From contig NZ_PKOJ01000001.1 of the NCBI RefSeq assembly GCF_002860325.1, positions 682,001 to 746,000 of the forward strand: 64,000 bases of DNA. Direction: 5' to 3'. The notes below the pieces were generated by a model. That model saw nothing but the letters and a program-made list of their open reading frames with translations. It had not been told where the DNA came from and made no database searches. Origin of the DNA: Neptunicoccus cionae (GTDB taxonomy: Bacteria; Pseudomonadota; Alphaproteobacteria; Rhodobacterales; Rhodobacteraceae). A program made the position numbers and the translations under genes. Positions 9,096 through 17,608 of this stretch are shown in pieces (positions within the stretch are counted from its first letter, which is position 1; each line of letters begins with the position of its first letter).

Positions 9096-10132
9096 TGATT
9101 TTAACGCTGATCCTGATCGCAGGCGCTGCTTTTGTTTTGCGCCTGCTTGGGGCCTCGCGCGGGGCGCAGGGGGCTGTGGTTGTAATCGGTCTGGCCTTTG
9201 TGCTGCTGGTGCAGCTGACCTTGCCATCCGGTTCCGCACTGCGGGTGGCAACAGGCGGGTCGGTCACGAACTGGTTGATTTTACTGGCGCTTGTTGCTGT
9301 TGTCGGGTTTTACAGCTTTGGCATCAAAGCATTGAAGCAACGGGCGGAGGATCGCGTGGAACCTGCGAAAAAAACCGACAAGCTGAGCGAGACAGAACTG
9401 GACCGATACGCGCGCCATATTGTGCTGCGTGAAATTGGCGGACCGGGTCAGCGCAAACTGCGCAAGGCGCGCGTGCTGGTGGTCGGTGCTGGTGGTCTGG
9501 GCGCACCGGTGCTGCAATATCTGGCGGCTGCCGGAGTTGGCACCATCGGGGTGATTGACGATGACATCGTCTCCCTGTCCAACCTGCAAAGACAGGTCTT
9601 GTTTTCCGAGGATGATCTGGGCGCGGCCAAGGTCTTTGCGGCGCAAAGCCGTCTGAAGGGGTTGAACCCGTTTGTCGAGGTTTTGCCCTACAACCGGCGT
9701 TTTAGCGCGGAAGAAGGCGCGGAACTGGTGACGGAATTCGATCTGGTGCTGGATGGCACCGATTCCTTTGCCACCCGTGCGCTGGTGAACAAGGCCTGCG
9801 TTGCAGCAGGGGTGCCGCTTGTCTCCGGTGCGATTGGCCAGTGGGAAGGTCAGGTCACCGTGTTCGATCCGGCACATGGCGACCCTTGTTATGCCTGCCT
9901 GTTTCCCGAAGAGCCTGCGGACGGACTGGCCCCCAGCTGCGCCGAAGCTGGCGTGGTCGGGGCTTTGCCCGGTATCATCGGGTCGATGATGGCGGCAGAA
10001 ACAATCAAGGAAATCACCGGAGCAGGGCAGGTTTTGCGCGGCTCCATGTTGATTTTTGATGCGCTTTATGGCGAAAGCCGCAAGATACGAATTGAACGGT
10101 GTGATGGTTGCGCTGTCTGTAAAGGAATCTGA
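9095..10132 (+). CDS. Membrane-anchored MoeB/ThiF/HesA-family adenylyltransferase
   Basis: A 345-residue E1-like protein. Residues 1-80 are unusual for MoeB: two or three hydrophobic segments ([53 protein letters not shown]). The rest is a typical MoeB core: LDRYARHIVLREIGGPGQ, the nucleotide loop GAGGLGAPVLQYLAAAG, DDDIVSLSNLQRQ, the Asp of LDGTDSF, SCAEAGVVGALPG, and zinc pairs CYAC and CDGCAVC. The family adenylates the C-terminal Gly-Gly of MoaD or ThiS. The coupling with dut in front and a MOSC protein behind, plus the MoeB-type core, makes molybdopterin synthase activation or a related sulfur transfer plausible. The membrane anchor is the odd part. Confidence 0.85.
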   Translation: MILTLILIAGAAFVLRLLGASRGAQGAVVVIGLAFVLLVQLTLPSGSALRVATGGSVTNWLILLALVAVVGFYSFGIKALKQRAEDRVEPAKKTDKLSETELDRYARHIVLREIGGPGQRKLRKARVLVVGAGGLGAPVLQYLAAAGVGTIGVIDDDIVSLSNLQRQVLFSEDDLGAAKVFAAQSRLKGLNPFVEVLPYNRRFSAEEGAELVTEFDLVLDGTDSFATRALVNKACVAAGVPLVSGAIGQWEGQVTVFDPAHGDPCYACLFPEEPADGLAPSCAEAGVVGALPGIIGSMMAAETIKEITGAGQVLRGSMLIFDALYGESRKIRIERCDGCAVCKGI

Positions 10133-10133
10133 A

Positions 10134-10679
10134 ATGGCCCATGTAACCCTTGTCGAATGTGATGCGGCATTGCCCCATGTCCTTGCTGCACCGAAAGAAG
10201 CAGCGATTGAGGTGTTGTGCCACCGTCCCGACTTCGGACAACGGGATTTCCGCGACGCACTCGAATTGCGTGTGGCCACAGGGATCGAAAACGAACGCTG
10301 GATGAAATATCCCTGGATGAAGCTTGAGGATGGTTCACCCGATCCGCGCATTCAGGTCTCTATCCTGCAAAAGCGGGTGTTGGACCTGTGCTGGCGCGAC
10401 CGCGATGAAGTGGTCTATCCGGGTGATACGATGATTGCGGATATGGATCTGGGCGAGGAAAACCTGCCTGCGGGTACGCGTTTGCAAGCAGGGACGGCCA
10501 TTCTGGAAGTGTCAGACGTTTTCAATACAGCCTGCGCCAAATGGAAGGTGCGTCACGGCCGCGAGAGCTTTGACTGGATCAACAAGCCGGAAAACGTAAA
10601 ACACCGCCTGCGCGGTGCCTTGTGCAGCATTGTGCAGGACGGTGTCGTGCGTAAGGGCGATATACTCAGAAAGCTTTGA
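10134..10679 (+). CDS. MOSC-domain protein
   Basis: A 181-residue soluble protein resembling the stand-alone MOSC domains (C-terminal domain of molybdenum cofactor sulfurase). It shows ADMDLGEENLPAGTRLQAG, AILEVSDVFNTACAKW and RLRGALCSIVQDGVVRKGD. The Cys in NTACAKW is in the position typical of MOSC proteins. The ATG at 10134 is preceded by AAAGGA and lies one base after the MoeB-like gene's stop; the frame is open upstream but without that context. Next to a MoeB/ThiF protein, a role in sulfur or molybdenum-cofactor handling is a reasonable inference; the reaction is unknown. Confidence 0.72.
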   Translation: MAHVTLVECDAALPHVLAAPKEAAIEVLCHRPDFGQRDFRDALELRVATGIENERWMKYPWMKLEDGSPDPRIQVSILQKRVLDLCWRDRDEVVYPGDTMIADMDLGEENLPAGTRLQAGTAILEVSDVFNTACAKWKVRHGRESFDWINKPENVKHRLRGALCSIVQDGVVRKGDILRKL

Positions 10680-10692
10680 TCCGGCGGAAAGA

Positions 10693-11097
10693 TCAGTCCG
10701 GCGCGCGGGTGTAATCCCCGTCGCTGACCTGTTCCAGCCAGTCAGCTACCCGACCGTCCTGTGCTTCCTGCATGGCGATATGTTCCATTGCAGTATCAGG
10801 GGCGGCGCCGTGCCAGTGCTCCTCGTTCGGGGCGAAAAACACTGTGTCGCCTGTGCGAACGGTTCGGGGGGGCTGGCCACGCAAGCCCACCAGTCCGGTG
10901 CCGGATGTGATGTAGATCGTCTGGCCGAGCGGATGGGTGTGCCATGCGGTACGCGCCCCCGGTGCAAAGTAGACTTTCAAGGCACGCAGTCTTGCAGGTT
11001 CCGGAGCTTCTACGATCGGGTCTTGCCAGACATCGCCGGTGAACCAGTCGGAGGGGGCCTTGCGTGTTGGCCGGCTTGCACTGCGGGTGATGTCCAT
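10693..11097 (-). CDS. Small cupin-domain protein
   Basis: A 134-residue single-domain cupin. Cupin motif 1 is visible as PGARTAWHTHPLGQTIYITSG (two His and a Gln as metal ligands) and motif 2 as GDTVFFAPNEEHWHGAA. Proteins of this type are often annotated as (R)-mandelonitrile-lyase-like or carboxymuconolactone-decarboxylase-associated cupins; the substrate cannot be told. It is convergent with the MOSC gene, whose stop is 13 bp away, and is followed by the 2-hydroxyacid dehydrogenase gene upstream on the same strand. Confidence 0.8.
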   Translation of the reverse strand: MDITRSASRPTRKAPSDWFTGDVWQDPIVEAPEPARLRALKVYFAPGARTAWHTHPLGQTIYITSGTGLVGLRGQPPRTVRTGDTVFFAPNEEHWHGAAPDTAMEHIAMQEAQDGRVADWLEQVSDGDYTRAPD

Positions 11098-11136
11098 CGC
11101 CTGTCCTTTCGGGATCGGTGTCGCGCGTAACGCGGA

Positions 11137-12123
11137 TCAGAGCATGCTTGGCACAACCTGATCCGGTGGACGGTGGCCGTCCGCAAAGGTTTTGATGTTG
11201 ATGATAACTTTTTCACCCATCTCAACGCGGGCTTCCTCTGTGGCAGAAGCCATATGAGGCAGCAGCATGACGTTGTTCAGTTCGCGCAGGCGCGGATTGA
11301 TTTCATTGCCATGCTCGAACACATCCAGCCCCGCACCGGCCAGTTCGCCGGCCCGAAGCATACGGGTCAGCGCGTTTTCATCTACCACTTCCCCGCGGGA
11401 GGTGTTGATGACAATCGCGCTCGGCTTCATCAGTTTCATGCGTCGTGCATTTAACAGGTGAAAGGTGCTCGGCGTGTGCGGGCAATTGATCGAGACCACG
11501 TCCATCCGTGCCAGCATCTGGTCAAGGCTCTCGCAATAGGTTGCATTGAGCGCGGTTTCCGCGTCTTTGTGCACCCGTTTGCGGTTGTGATAGAAAACCT
11601 GCATGCCAAAGGCATTGGCGCGGCGGGCCACAGCCGATCCAACCTGTCCCATGCCCAGAATGCCGAGCCGTTTGCCACCCAGACGTGCGCCCAGAAAGGC
11701 GGAGGGCGACCAGCCCTGCCAGTCCCCGGATTGCAGATGGCTGGAGCCTTCGCGGAACCTGCGCATCACCGCCAGCATAAGCGCCATGGTCATATCCGCT
11801 GTGTCATCCGCCAGAACACCCGGCGTGTTGGAGACCAGAATGCCACGTTGGCGGGCGGTGGCCACATCAATATGGTCCACACCGGAACCGTAATTCGCGA
11901 TCAGCCGCAGATTGTCACCGGCCTGCGCCAGCATCCCCGCATCAATCGTATCGTTCAGTGTAGGCACAAGCACATCAGCAGTGCGCAGCGCAGCGGTCAA
12001 CTGATCGCGGCTGAGCGGGGTATCGGTTTCGTTCAATTTTACATCGAACAGTTCTGACAGACGCTTTTCGACTGTGGCAGGTAACCGTCGCGTAACAACA
12101 ACACTTAACTTACTTGAGGGCAT
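11137..12123 (-). CDS. D-isomer-specific 2-hydroxyacid dehydrogenase (glyoxylate/hydroxypyruvate reductase-like)
   Basis: A 328-residue NAD(P)-dependent dehydrogenase. The catalytic domain has NLRLIANYGSGVDHID and NTPGVLADDTADMTMAL; the Rossmann fold shows GKRLGILGMGQVGSAVARRA; the catalytic Arg is in NTSRGEVVDE and the His in LLPHMASATEE. This is the GhrB/glycerate dehydrogenase branch, reducing glyoxylate or hydroxypyruvate. The ATG at 12123 gives the conserved N-terminus MPSSKLSVVVTRRLP; a start 14 codons upstream (12165) is possible but would overlap the divergent SH3 gene's leader. Neither has a strong ribosome site. Confidence 0.87.
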   Translation of the reverse strand: MPSSKLSVVVTRRLPATVEKRLSELFDVKLNETDTPLSRDQLTAALRTADVLVPTLNDTIDAGMLAQAGDNLRLIANYGSGVDHIDVATARQRGILVSNTPGVLADDTADMTMALMLAVMRRFREGSSHLQSGDWQGWSPSAFLGARLGGKRLGILGMGQVGSAVARRANAFGMQVFYHNRKRVHKDAETALNATYCESLDQMLARMDVVSINCPHTPSTFHLLNARRMKLMKPSAIVINTSRGEVVDENALTRMLRAGELAGAGLDVFEHGNEINPRLRELNNVMLLPHMASATEEARVEMGEKVIINIKTFADGHRPPDQVVPSML

Positions 12124-12176
12124 TAGATAGAACCAACTCTGGATTTGTTTTTTCCATTCTGCCAAGGAATTACCTA

Positions 12177-12782
12177 ATGGGGCAAGATCAAAGACCCCGA
12201 CAGAGGCAAAAGATTTTGCAAGACGACACTAGACACGATGGCGATGCAAAAGACGGTGGGCGAATGACGATGGCGCGGGCAGCTTTCACGATATTGGTTC
12301 TCGGGGTTCTTCTTGTTGCAGGAATGGGCAACAGCGTTGCCTTTGCCGCTGGCAAGCGCGGTCCGGTGACAAACCTGCCGCTTCCTAGGTTTGTGTCTAT
12401 GAAATCGGCCGAAGGTAACGTGCGGCGCGGACCCTCTTTGACCCATCGCGTGGACTGGGTGTTCAAACACGAAAACCTTCCCTTGCAAATCGTTGCGGAA
12501 TACGGCCATTGGCGGCGGGTTCAGGATGCCGAAGGGCAGGGCGGGTGGATGCACTATTCCCTGCTTTCGGGCGCGCGTTATGTCATCGTTCAGGAAGACA
12601 ATGCCCGTCTGTATCTGACACCAAATGACGCGGCTGCAACCCGCGCAATCGCAGAGCGCGGCGCCTTGGCCCGGCTTGGCAGTTGTGAGGCTGATTTCTG
12701 CGAGATCAGTGCTCAAGGGGCCAAGGGCTGGGCCAAAAAATCCGATCTCTGGGGGGTGTTCCCCGACGAGATCCGCGACTGA
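12177..12782 (+). CDS. Secreted SH3-domain (PF06347-type) protein
   Basis: A 201-residue exported protein. A hydrophobic stretch (ARAAFTILVLGVLLVAGMG, then SVAFA) acts as signal peptide, followed by two bacterial SH3-like repeats: FVSMKSAEGNVRRGPSLTHRVDWVFKH and the WRRVQDAEGQGGWMH segment, then ARLYLTPND ... GWAKKSDLWGV. Such proteins act in the periplasm or on the cell wall; no enzyme activity is implied. The ATG at 12177 has AAGGA eight bases upstream but leaves a long charged N-region; the ATG at 12264 would give a shorter, more usual signal peptide. The two-gene divergent arrangement with the hydroxyacid dehydrogenase is familiar from roseobacters. Confidence 0.8.
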   Translation: MGQDQRPRQRQKILQDDTRHDGDAKDGGRMTMARAAFTILVLGVLLVAGMGNSVAFAAGKRGPVTNLPLPRFVSMKSAEGNVRRGPSLTHRVDWVFKHENLPLQIVAEYGHWRRVQDAEGQGGWMHYSLLSGARYVIVQEDNARLYLTPNDAAATRAIAERGALARLGSCEADFCEISAQGAKGWAKKSDLWGVFPDEIRD

Positions 12783-12787
12783 TCCGC

Positions 12788-13759
12788 TTAGATCGTTACA
12801 ACAACTGATCCCATCTTGTCCGCCTGCTCCACCCGTTCGTGTGCCGTGACGCTCTGATCGAGCGGATAGCTGGCGGCGACAGAATGTGTAAGCAGCCCGG
12901 ATTCCAGCATTGCAGTCACTCCTTCAAGGGCCTCGCGGCGGGCTTGTGGTGTCAGGATGTAAACAAGGATCATGCGCAGGGTCAGATCCTTGAACATCAT
13001 CGGCATAAACGGCAGTTGCGGCGCCGGATCACCGGCAGAGCCATAGGCGGCAATGGTTCCGTTCGGGCGCATGACTTCGGTCAGCAGTTGCGCATTCAGG
13101 CCAAACTCCAGCTCAATCGCACGGTGGGTGCCGCCAGTGAGGTCCAGTATCTGCGTTGCTGCATCCTTGTCACGGTAGTTCACCACATGATCGGCACCGG
13201 CAGCGCGGACATAGTCGGCCTTTTCCGCGCTGGACACCGTGGTGATAACCTCTGCTCCGCCGGTTTTTGCCATCTGGATGGCATAGCGGGCCACTGTTCC
13301 CGCCCCGCCGGAGACCAGAACTTTCTTTCCTTCAACAGGTCCGTCCGCGAACACCGTGCGATAGGCGGTCAGCGCGGGTATGCCAAGGCAGGTGCCCGCG
13401 TCAAAGGGCGTATCGTCGGGCAGATAGACCGCCTGTTCGGACGGCAGGGCAATATATTCGGCGCATGTGCCAAGGGGGCGTTGCCACTGGCCGTTCCAGA
13501 TCCAGACCCTCTGGCCGATCCGCGCAGGATCAACGCCTTCGCCCACGGTCTCGATTTCGCCGGCTCCGTCCGAGTGGGGGATAATCAGCGGATAGGCCAT
13601 CGGGCGCGAACCGGCGCGGGATTTAACATCAGACGGATTTGCCCCCGAGGCCGCCAGACGTACCAGAACCTCCCCTGCGGCGGGTTTTGGGGTCGGCTGG
13701 TCCCCGATCTGCAAGACATCGGCAGCCGCGCCCTGTTCGGTATAAAATGCAGCTTTCAT
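12788..13759 (-). CDS. NADPH:quinone reductase-like oxidoreductase (zinc-independent MDR)
   Basis: A 323-residue medium-chain dehydrogenase/reductase of the zeta-crystallin type. It has the N-terminal GroES-like domain (GEVLVRLAASGANPSDVKSRAG), the nucleotide-binding turn VLVSGGAGTVARYAIQMAK, and HVVNYRDKDA. The structural-zinc Cys cluster of alcohol dehydrogenases is missing, as expected for quinone reductases. Likely role: one- or two-electron reduction of quinones or reactive enones using NADPH. It ends 5 bp from the convergent SH3 gene's stop. Confidence 0.85.
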   Translation of the reverse strand: MKAAFYTEQGAAADVLQIGDQPTPKPAAGEVLVRLAASGANPSDVKSRAGSRPMAYPLIIPHSDGAGEIETVGEGVDPARIGQRVWIWNGQWQRPLGTCAEYIALPSEQAVYLPDDTPFDAGTCLGIPALTAYRTVFADGPVEGKKVLVSGGAGTVARYAIQMAKTGGAEVITTVSSAEKADYVRAAGADHVVNYRDKDAATQILDLTGGTHRAIELEFGLNAQLLTEVMRPNGTIAAYGSAGDPAPQLPFMPMMFKDLTLRMILVYILTPQARREALEGVTAMLESGLLTHSVAASYPLDQSVTAHERVEQADKMGSVVVTI

Positions 13760-13785
13760 AGGATCTCCTCAAAGTTTTGCGGTTT

Positions 13786-15819
13786 TCAGGCCGCAGTATC
13801 CAACCCGCGTCCCTTTAGCAGTGCATCCACTTTTGGCAGGCTACCACGGAATGCGGTGTAAAGGTCAGCACCTTCTGCCTTGCCACCGGCTGAATAGATG
13901 TTGTCATGCAGTTTGGCTGCCAGTTCTGGGTTGAACGGATCGCCGGTTTCTTCAAACGCGGCAAATGCATCTGCGTCCATGACCTCGGACCACATGTAGC
14001 TGTAATAACCCGAAGAATAGCCGTCACCGGAAAAGACATGGGCGAAATGGGGGGTGGCGTGACGCATCCGGATCGCCGCAGGCATGTCCAGTTCCTTCAG
14101 GATTTCGCTCTGACGGGCCAGCGGATCAATCGGCGGCGTGCCGGAATGGAACGCCAGATCCACCAGTGCCGAGGCGGTATATTCGACCGTGGCAAACCCC
14201 ATATCGAAATTCTCGGCGGCGAGCAGCTTATCCAGCAGTTCTTTCGGGATCGGCGCGCCGGTGTCTGCGTGGCGCGCGTATTTTTCCAGCACCTCGGGCA
14301 CCGACAGCCAGTGTTCGTAAAGCTGGCTTGGCAGTTCGACAAAATCCCGCGCCACAGAGGTCCCCGAGATCATGGGGTAATGCACGTCCGACAGCATCGA
14401 GTGCAGCGCATGGCCGAATTCATGGAACAGGGTGCGGGCATCATCAAAGGTCAGCAGGTTCGGCTCACCCTCGGGGGCTTTGGCGAAGTTGCAGACATTC
14501 ACGGTGACAGGGCGGATAGCCGCATCCAGATTGGACTGTGCCCGAAAGCGCGAACACCACGCGCCGGAGCGTTTGGAAGAGCGGGCAAAATAATCCCCGA
14601 TAAACACCGCCATATGCCGGTCGCCTTTGCGTACTTCCCATGCACGGGCGTCTTTGTGGTAGAGCGGCACGTCAAGGGCATGAAAGGTCAGCCCGAACAG
14701 CCGGTTGGCCGTGTCAAACGCCGCTTCGATCATCTGGTCCAGCTGGAAGTAAGGCTTCAGTTCCGCCTCATCCAGATCATATTCTGCCGCCCGCAGTTTT
14801 TCTGCGTAATAGCGCCAGTCCCACGGTTCCAGATCACCATTCACGCCGTCGTTGTGCATCATCTCCGTTAGCCGCGCTGCATCCGCGTTGGCAGCAGCCT
14901 TCGCCGGTTCCCAAACCGCCATCAGCAATTCGCGCACCGCATCGGGCGTCTTGGCCATTTCCGGTTCCAGCTTGAAATCCGCGAACGTGTCATAGCCCAG
15001 CAGGTTCGCCCGTTCCTGACGCAGCGCAAGGGTTTCGCGGACGATGTCGATATTGTCGGTCTTGCCGCCATTTTCGCCCCGCTTGCCCCATGCAATATAA
15101 GCCTTTTCACGCAGGTCACGACGCGCTGAAAATTGCAGGAACGGCACGATCAGGGAACGGGACAGGGTGATGACATAGCCCTTAAGCCCCCGTTCCTGCG
15201 CTGCGGATTTTGCCGCCGCCTTCAGGAATTCAGGCAGCCCGTCCAGTTCGGTCTCGCCCAGTTCCATGAACCACTCCCGCTCGTCCGCAAGAAGGTTCTG
15301 GGAAAAGGCCGTGCCCAGCTCCGCCAGACGTTTGGTCACTTCGGGCAGGCGGGCTTTGGCGGCTCCTTCCAGCTGTGCACCGGCGCGTACGAACATACGA
15401 TGGTACAGGTCCAGCACCCGCGCCTGTTCCGCGCTAAGGCCAAGGGTGTCCCTGTTTTTGAAAAGCTGATCCACCCGCGCAAACAGGGCTTCGTTCATCA
15501 TGGTTTCCGAATTGAACGTGGCAAAGCGCGGGGCAAGATCGCGCTGCAAGGCTTCCCGTGCGGGATTGCTGTCAGCACCTGTCAGATTGAAAAACACGCC
15601 CGCGACCTTATCCATCAACCCGTCCGCCTGTTCCAGCGCGTCAATGGTATTGGCAAAGCTGGGTGGTTCGGGATTGTCGGCAATTGCATTGATCGTTGCG
15701 CGGGACTGTTTGAAGGCCTCTTCAAAGGCCGGTGCGAAATCATCATCGCTGATTTGCGCAAACGGGGGCAGGGCGAAGGGACCGGACCAATCGGTGAGAA
15801 ACGGGTTTTGCGTGGGCAT
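13786..15819 (-). CDS. M3-family oligopeptidase (PrlC/Dcp type)
   Basis: A 677-residue zinc metallopeptidase with the thimet-oligopeptidase fold. The zinc site HEFGHALHSML and downstream YPMISGTSVARDFVELPSQLYEHW are diagnostic, as is GYSSGYYSYMWSEVMDADAFAAFEETG near the C-terminus. The ATG at 15819 follows CAGGAG; the frame starts seven codons earlier without a site. The family degrades short peptides in the cytoplasm (oligopeptidase A) or periplasm (dipeptidyl carboxypeptidase); lack of a signal peptide points to the cytoplasm. It lies 26 bp after the start of the quinone reductase gene on the same strand. Confidence 0.9.
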   Translation of the reverse strand: MPTQNPFLTDWSGPFALPPFAQISDDDFAPAFEEAFKQSRATINAIADNPEPPSFANTIDALEQADGLMDKVAGVFFNLTGADSNPAREALQRDLAPRFATFNSETMMNEALFARVDQLFKNRDTLGLSAEQARVLDLYHRMFVRAGAQLEGAAKARLPEVTKRLAELGTAFSQNLLADEREWFMELGETELDGLPEFLKAAAKSAAQERGLKGYVITLSRSLIVPFLQFSARRDLREKAYIAWGKRGENGGKTDNIDIVRETLALRQERANLLGYDTFADFKLEPEMAKTPDAVRELLMAVWEPAKAAANADAARLTEMMHNDGVNGDLEPWDWRYYAEKLRAAEYDLDEAELKPYFQLDQMIEAAFDTANRLFGLTFHALDVPLYHKDARAWEVRKGDRHMAVFIGDYFARSSKRSGAWCSRFRAQSNLDAAIRPVTVNVCNFAKAPEGEPNLLTFDDARTLFHEFGHALHSMLSDVHYPMISGTSVARDFVELPSQLYEHWLSVPEVLEKYARHADTGAPIPKELLDKLLAAENFDMGFATVEYTASALVDLAFHSGTPPIDPLARQSEILKELDMPAAIRMRHATPHFAHVFSGDGYSSGYYSYMWSEVMDADAFAAFEETGDPFNPELAAKLHDNIYSAGGKAEGADLYTAFRGSLPKVDALLKGRGLDTAA

Positions 15820-16047
15820 GTCAGAGGCTCCTGAAAACATTTGAAGCCGACCTTATGCGCCTTGATCAAAGGTTTCCAGAGCTTGCAGATCATATGCGCG
15901 CGACAGCGTAGGAACGCCCTTGTGCAACTGATGCGCGTTTGTGGCACGAAGGTCGCAAAAACCCTGTGCCTTCCGCGCCGGCTGTCACAGTTTGGCCCAT
16001 TTCGAATCCTAATTTCGGGATGTGGAATCGATTTGGTATGCGGGAAA

Positions 16048-16434
16048 ATGAAAAAACCAATAATTATAGGGCTGGCAGGGCTTTGCCTTACAATCGGTGT
16101 CGGCGGGTACATGCTCGCCGGGGCTTCTGTGTATTCTCAGGCACCAGCGGTTCAGAGCAACCATGATCCTGCGCAATCCCCGTTTCAGGTGGAACGAAAA
16201 ACCGGAGCAGCGGTATACGCTGATCTGGAGCCCTCTTCCGACGACGTGGCATCGGAGGCGGAAGCGCCCTCTGGCGGACCCAAGAAACTTTTGGGCGCTT
16301 TGCTTAGCGGCGGGGCAGAGATGACGAAGTCGCGCAGCTATGAACCCGGTGAAAGCCGCTTCAAAAAAGTTGGCACTTTTGTGGCCTCCTGTTCCACGGG
16401 TGGCGGTGCCAAAAGATGCAGCACCTCTGAATAG
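16048..16434 (+). CDS. Small exported protein of unknown function
   Basis: A 128-residue protein I do not recognise. The N-terminus KKPIIIGLAGLCLTIGVGGYMLAG is a signal peptide or single membrane anchor. The remainder is hydrophilic, with an acidic stretch (SSDDVASEAEAPSGG), a basic amphipathic patch (KKLLGALLSGG) and a Ser/Lys-rich end with two Cys (ASCSTGGGAKRCSTSE) that could form a disulfide in the periplasm. The ATG at 16048 is preceded by GCGGGAAA. The frame is open back to 15841 but that part has no signal-like or family-like content. It converges with the DUF2332 gene, 4 bp between stops. Confidence 0.6.
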   Translation: MKKPIIIGLAGLCLTIGVGGYMLAGASVYSQAPAVQSNHDPAQSPFQVERKTGAAVYADLEPSSDDVASEAEAPSGGPKKLLGALLSGGAEMTKSRSYEPGESRFKKVGTFVASCSTGGGAKRCSTSE

Positions 16435-16438
16435 TCAA

Positions 16439-17500
16439 TCAGCCCTGCTGTTTGCCGTTCAATCCGTGCCAGCAGACCTGCTGCACATGGGGGTTGGCAT
16501 CAGCAAGCACACGGGGCTCCGTATGCTGTGGCCACAGCCGTAGGCTTAGTTGAGCCTTTCCCTGATCGTTCAGCTCAAAGGATAACCACGCAAGTGGTGT
16601 TTCAAGTGTGGCTTTGTTGCCTGCTGTCTCCATCGCGTCGGTAATCTGTTGCTGTGTCGTTTCGGGCAGATACTGCCACGTGATGGAGTGCATTACGACG
16701 CGGGACTTGCCGTGTGGGGCAGGGGCGCGGCACATATCTTCAATCCATGCCCCCGCATCGGCTGCATCAATCTGTGGCGGGAATTGCCGCGCCAGCGCGA
16801 TTGCCGCGCGGGTTCGGGCCAGACGCTCGGGCTGGTCCGGCCAGATATAGGCCAGCAGCCGCAGGGCCTGATCAGGGTCCTGCACGTTGATCGGATTCAA
16901 ATCGCATCCACGCCGCGCCACGATTTCCGGCATGTGCTTCGGAGCGGTGCCCTTCCAATCCGGTCGCAGTTGCAATTCCGAATTGGGATCACCCAAATGC
17001 GCCGACCCCATCTGGTGGGAAAACCGATCCAGATTAAGGTTCAGTCCTCCCGAACTGCCGATTTCGTAAACACTCAGGGGTCGCCCCGTTTGCGACCCGA
17101 CCACCGCCAGGCCCGCCATCAACAGGCTGGCGCGGGCGACCTCGTTGGTTTGAGGTGCGAATTGCAGGAAGTCGAGGATTTGCGCATCGCAACTGCGCAG
17201 TGTTTCGGAAACCGCGCCTTTCAGTTTGGCTCTGTCGGGCTCGGGGTTTGGCGGGTAGAGCGGGGCAAGGCTCGGGCTTTGCCCCGACAGCACCATCGCG
17301 TGGAGCGCACCGCTGAGCCGGAGAGGAACCACATCCTTTAGCGGACCGGATTGTCCTGGCCAGTTGATTACATTGCGGCCAGTTGCGGTGCTGGTATCCA
17401 GGGCTTCCAGCAGGGCCAATAGCAGTTCAGAGGTAAACTTCGATCCCAACTGCCTGCACCATGCCGCCTGACGCTCAAAAGCACTTCGATCCAAAGGCAT
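16439..17500 (-). CDS. DUF2332-family protein
   Basis: A 353-residue protein of the DUF2332 family, recognised by YEIGSSGGLNLNLDRFSHQ and by VVMHSITWQYLPE near the C-terminus. The first motif resembles the glycine loop of SAM-dependent methyltransferases, which is the only functional hint. The start at 17500 is supported by GGAGGGTGGA just upstream; the frame continues 58 codons further back through the divergent gene's promoter and is not believed. The product is likely cytoplasmic. Role unknown. Confidence 0.78.
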   Translation of the reverse strand: MPLDRSAFERQAAWCRQLGSKFTSELLLALLEALDTSTATGRNVINWPGQSGPLKDVVPLRLSGALHAMVLSGQSPSLAPLYPPNPEPDRAKLKGAVSETLRSCDAQILDFLQFAPQTNEVARASLLMAGLAVVGSQTGRPLSVYEIGSSGGLNLNLDRFSHQMGSAHLGDPNSELQLRPDWKGTAPKHMPEIVARRGCDLNPINVQDPDQALRLLAYIWPDQPERLARTRAAIALARQFPPQIDAADAGAWIEDMCRAPAPHGKSRVVMHSITWQYLPETTQQQITDAMETAGNKATLETPLAWLSFELNDQGKAQLSLRLWPQHTEPRVLADANPHVQQVCWHGLNGKQQG

Positions 17501-17608
17501 TCCACCCTCCATGTCGTTTTCGCCACAGCCCCTGTCGATTGACAGTGGAACGGACGCGAATTTTTTGGCTATCTGATTGCAACTTATCGCCAAAAAGAGA
17601 GTCGTGCT

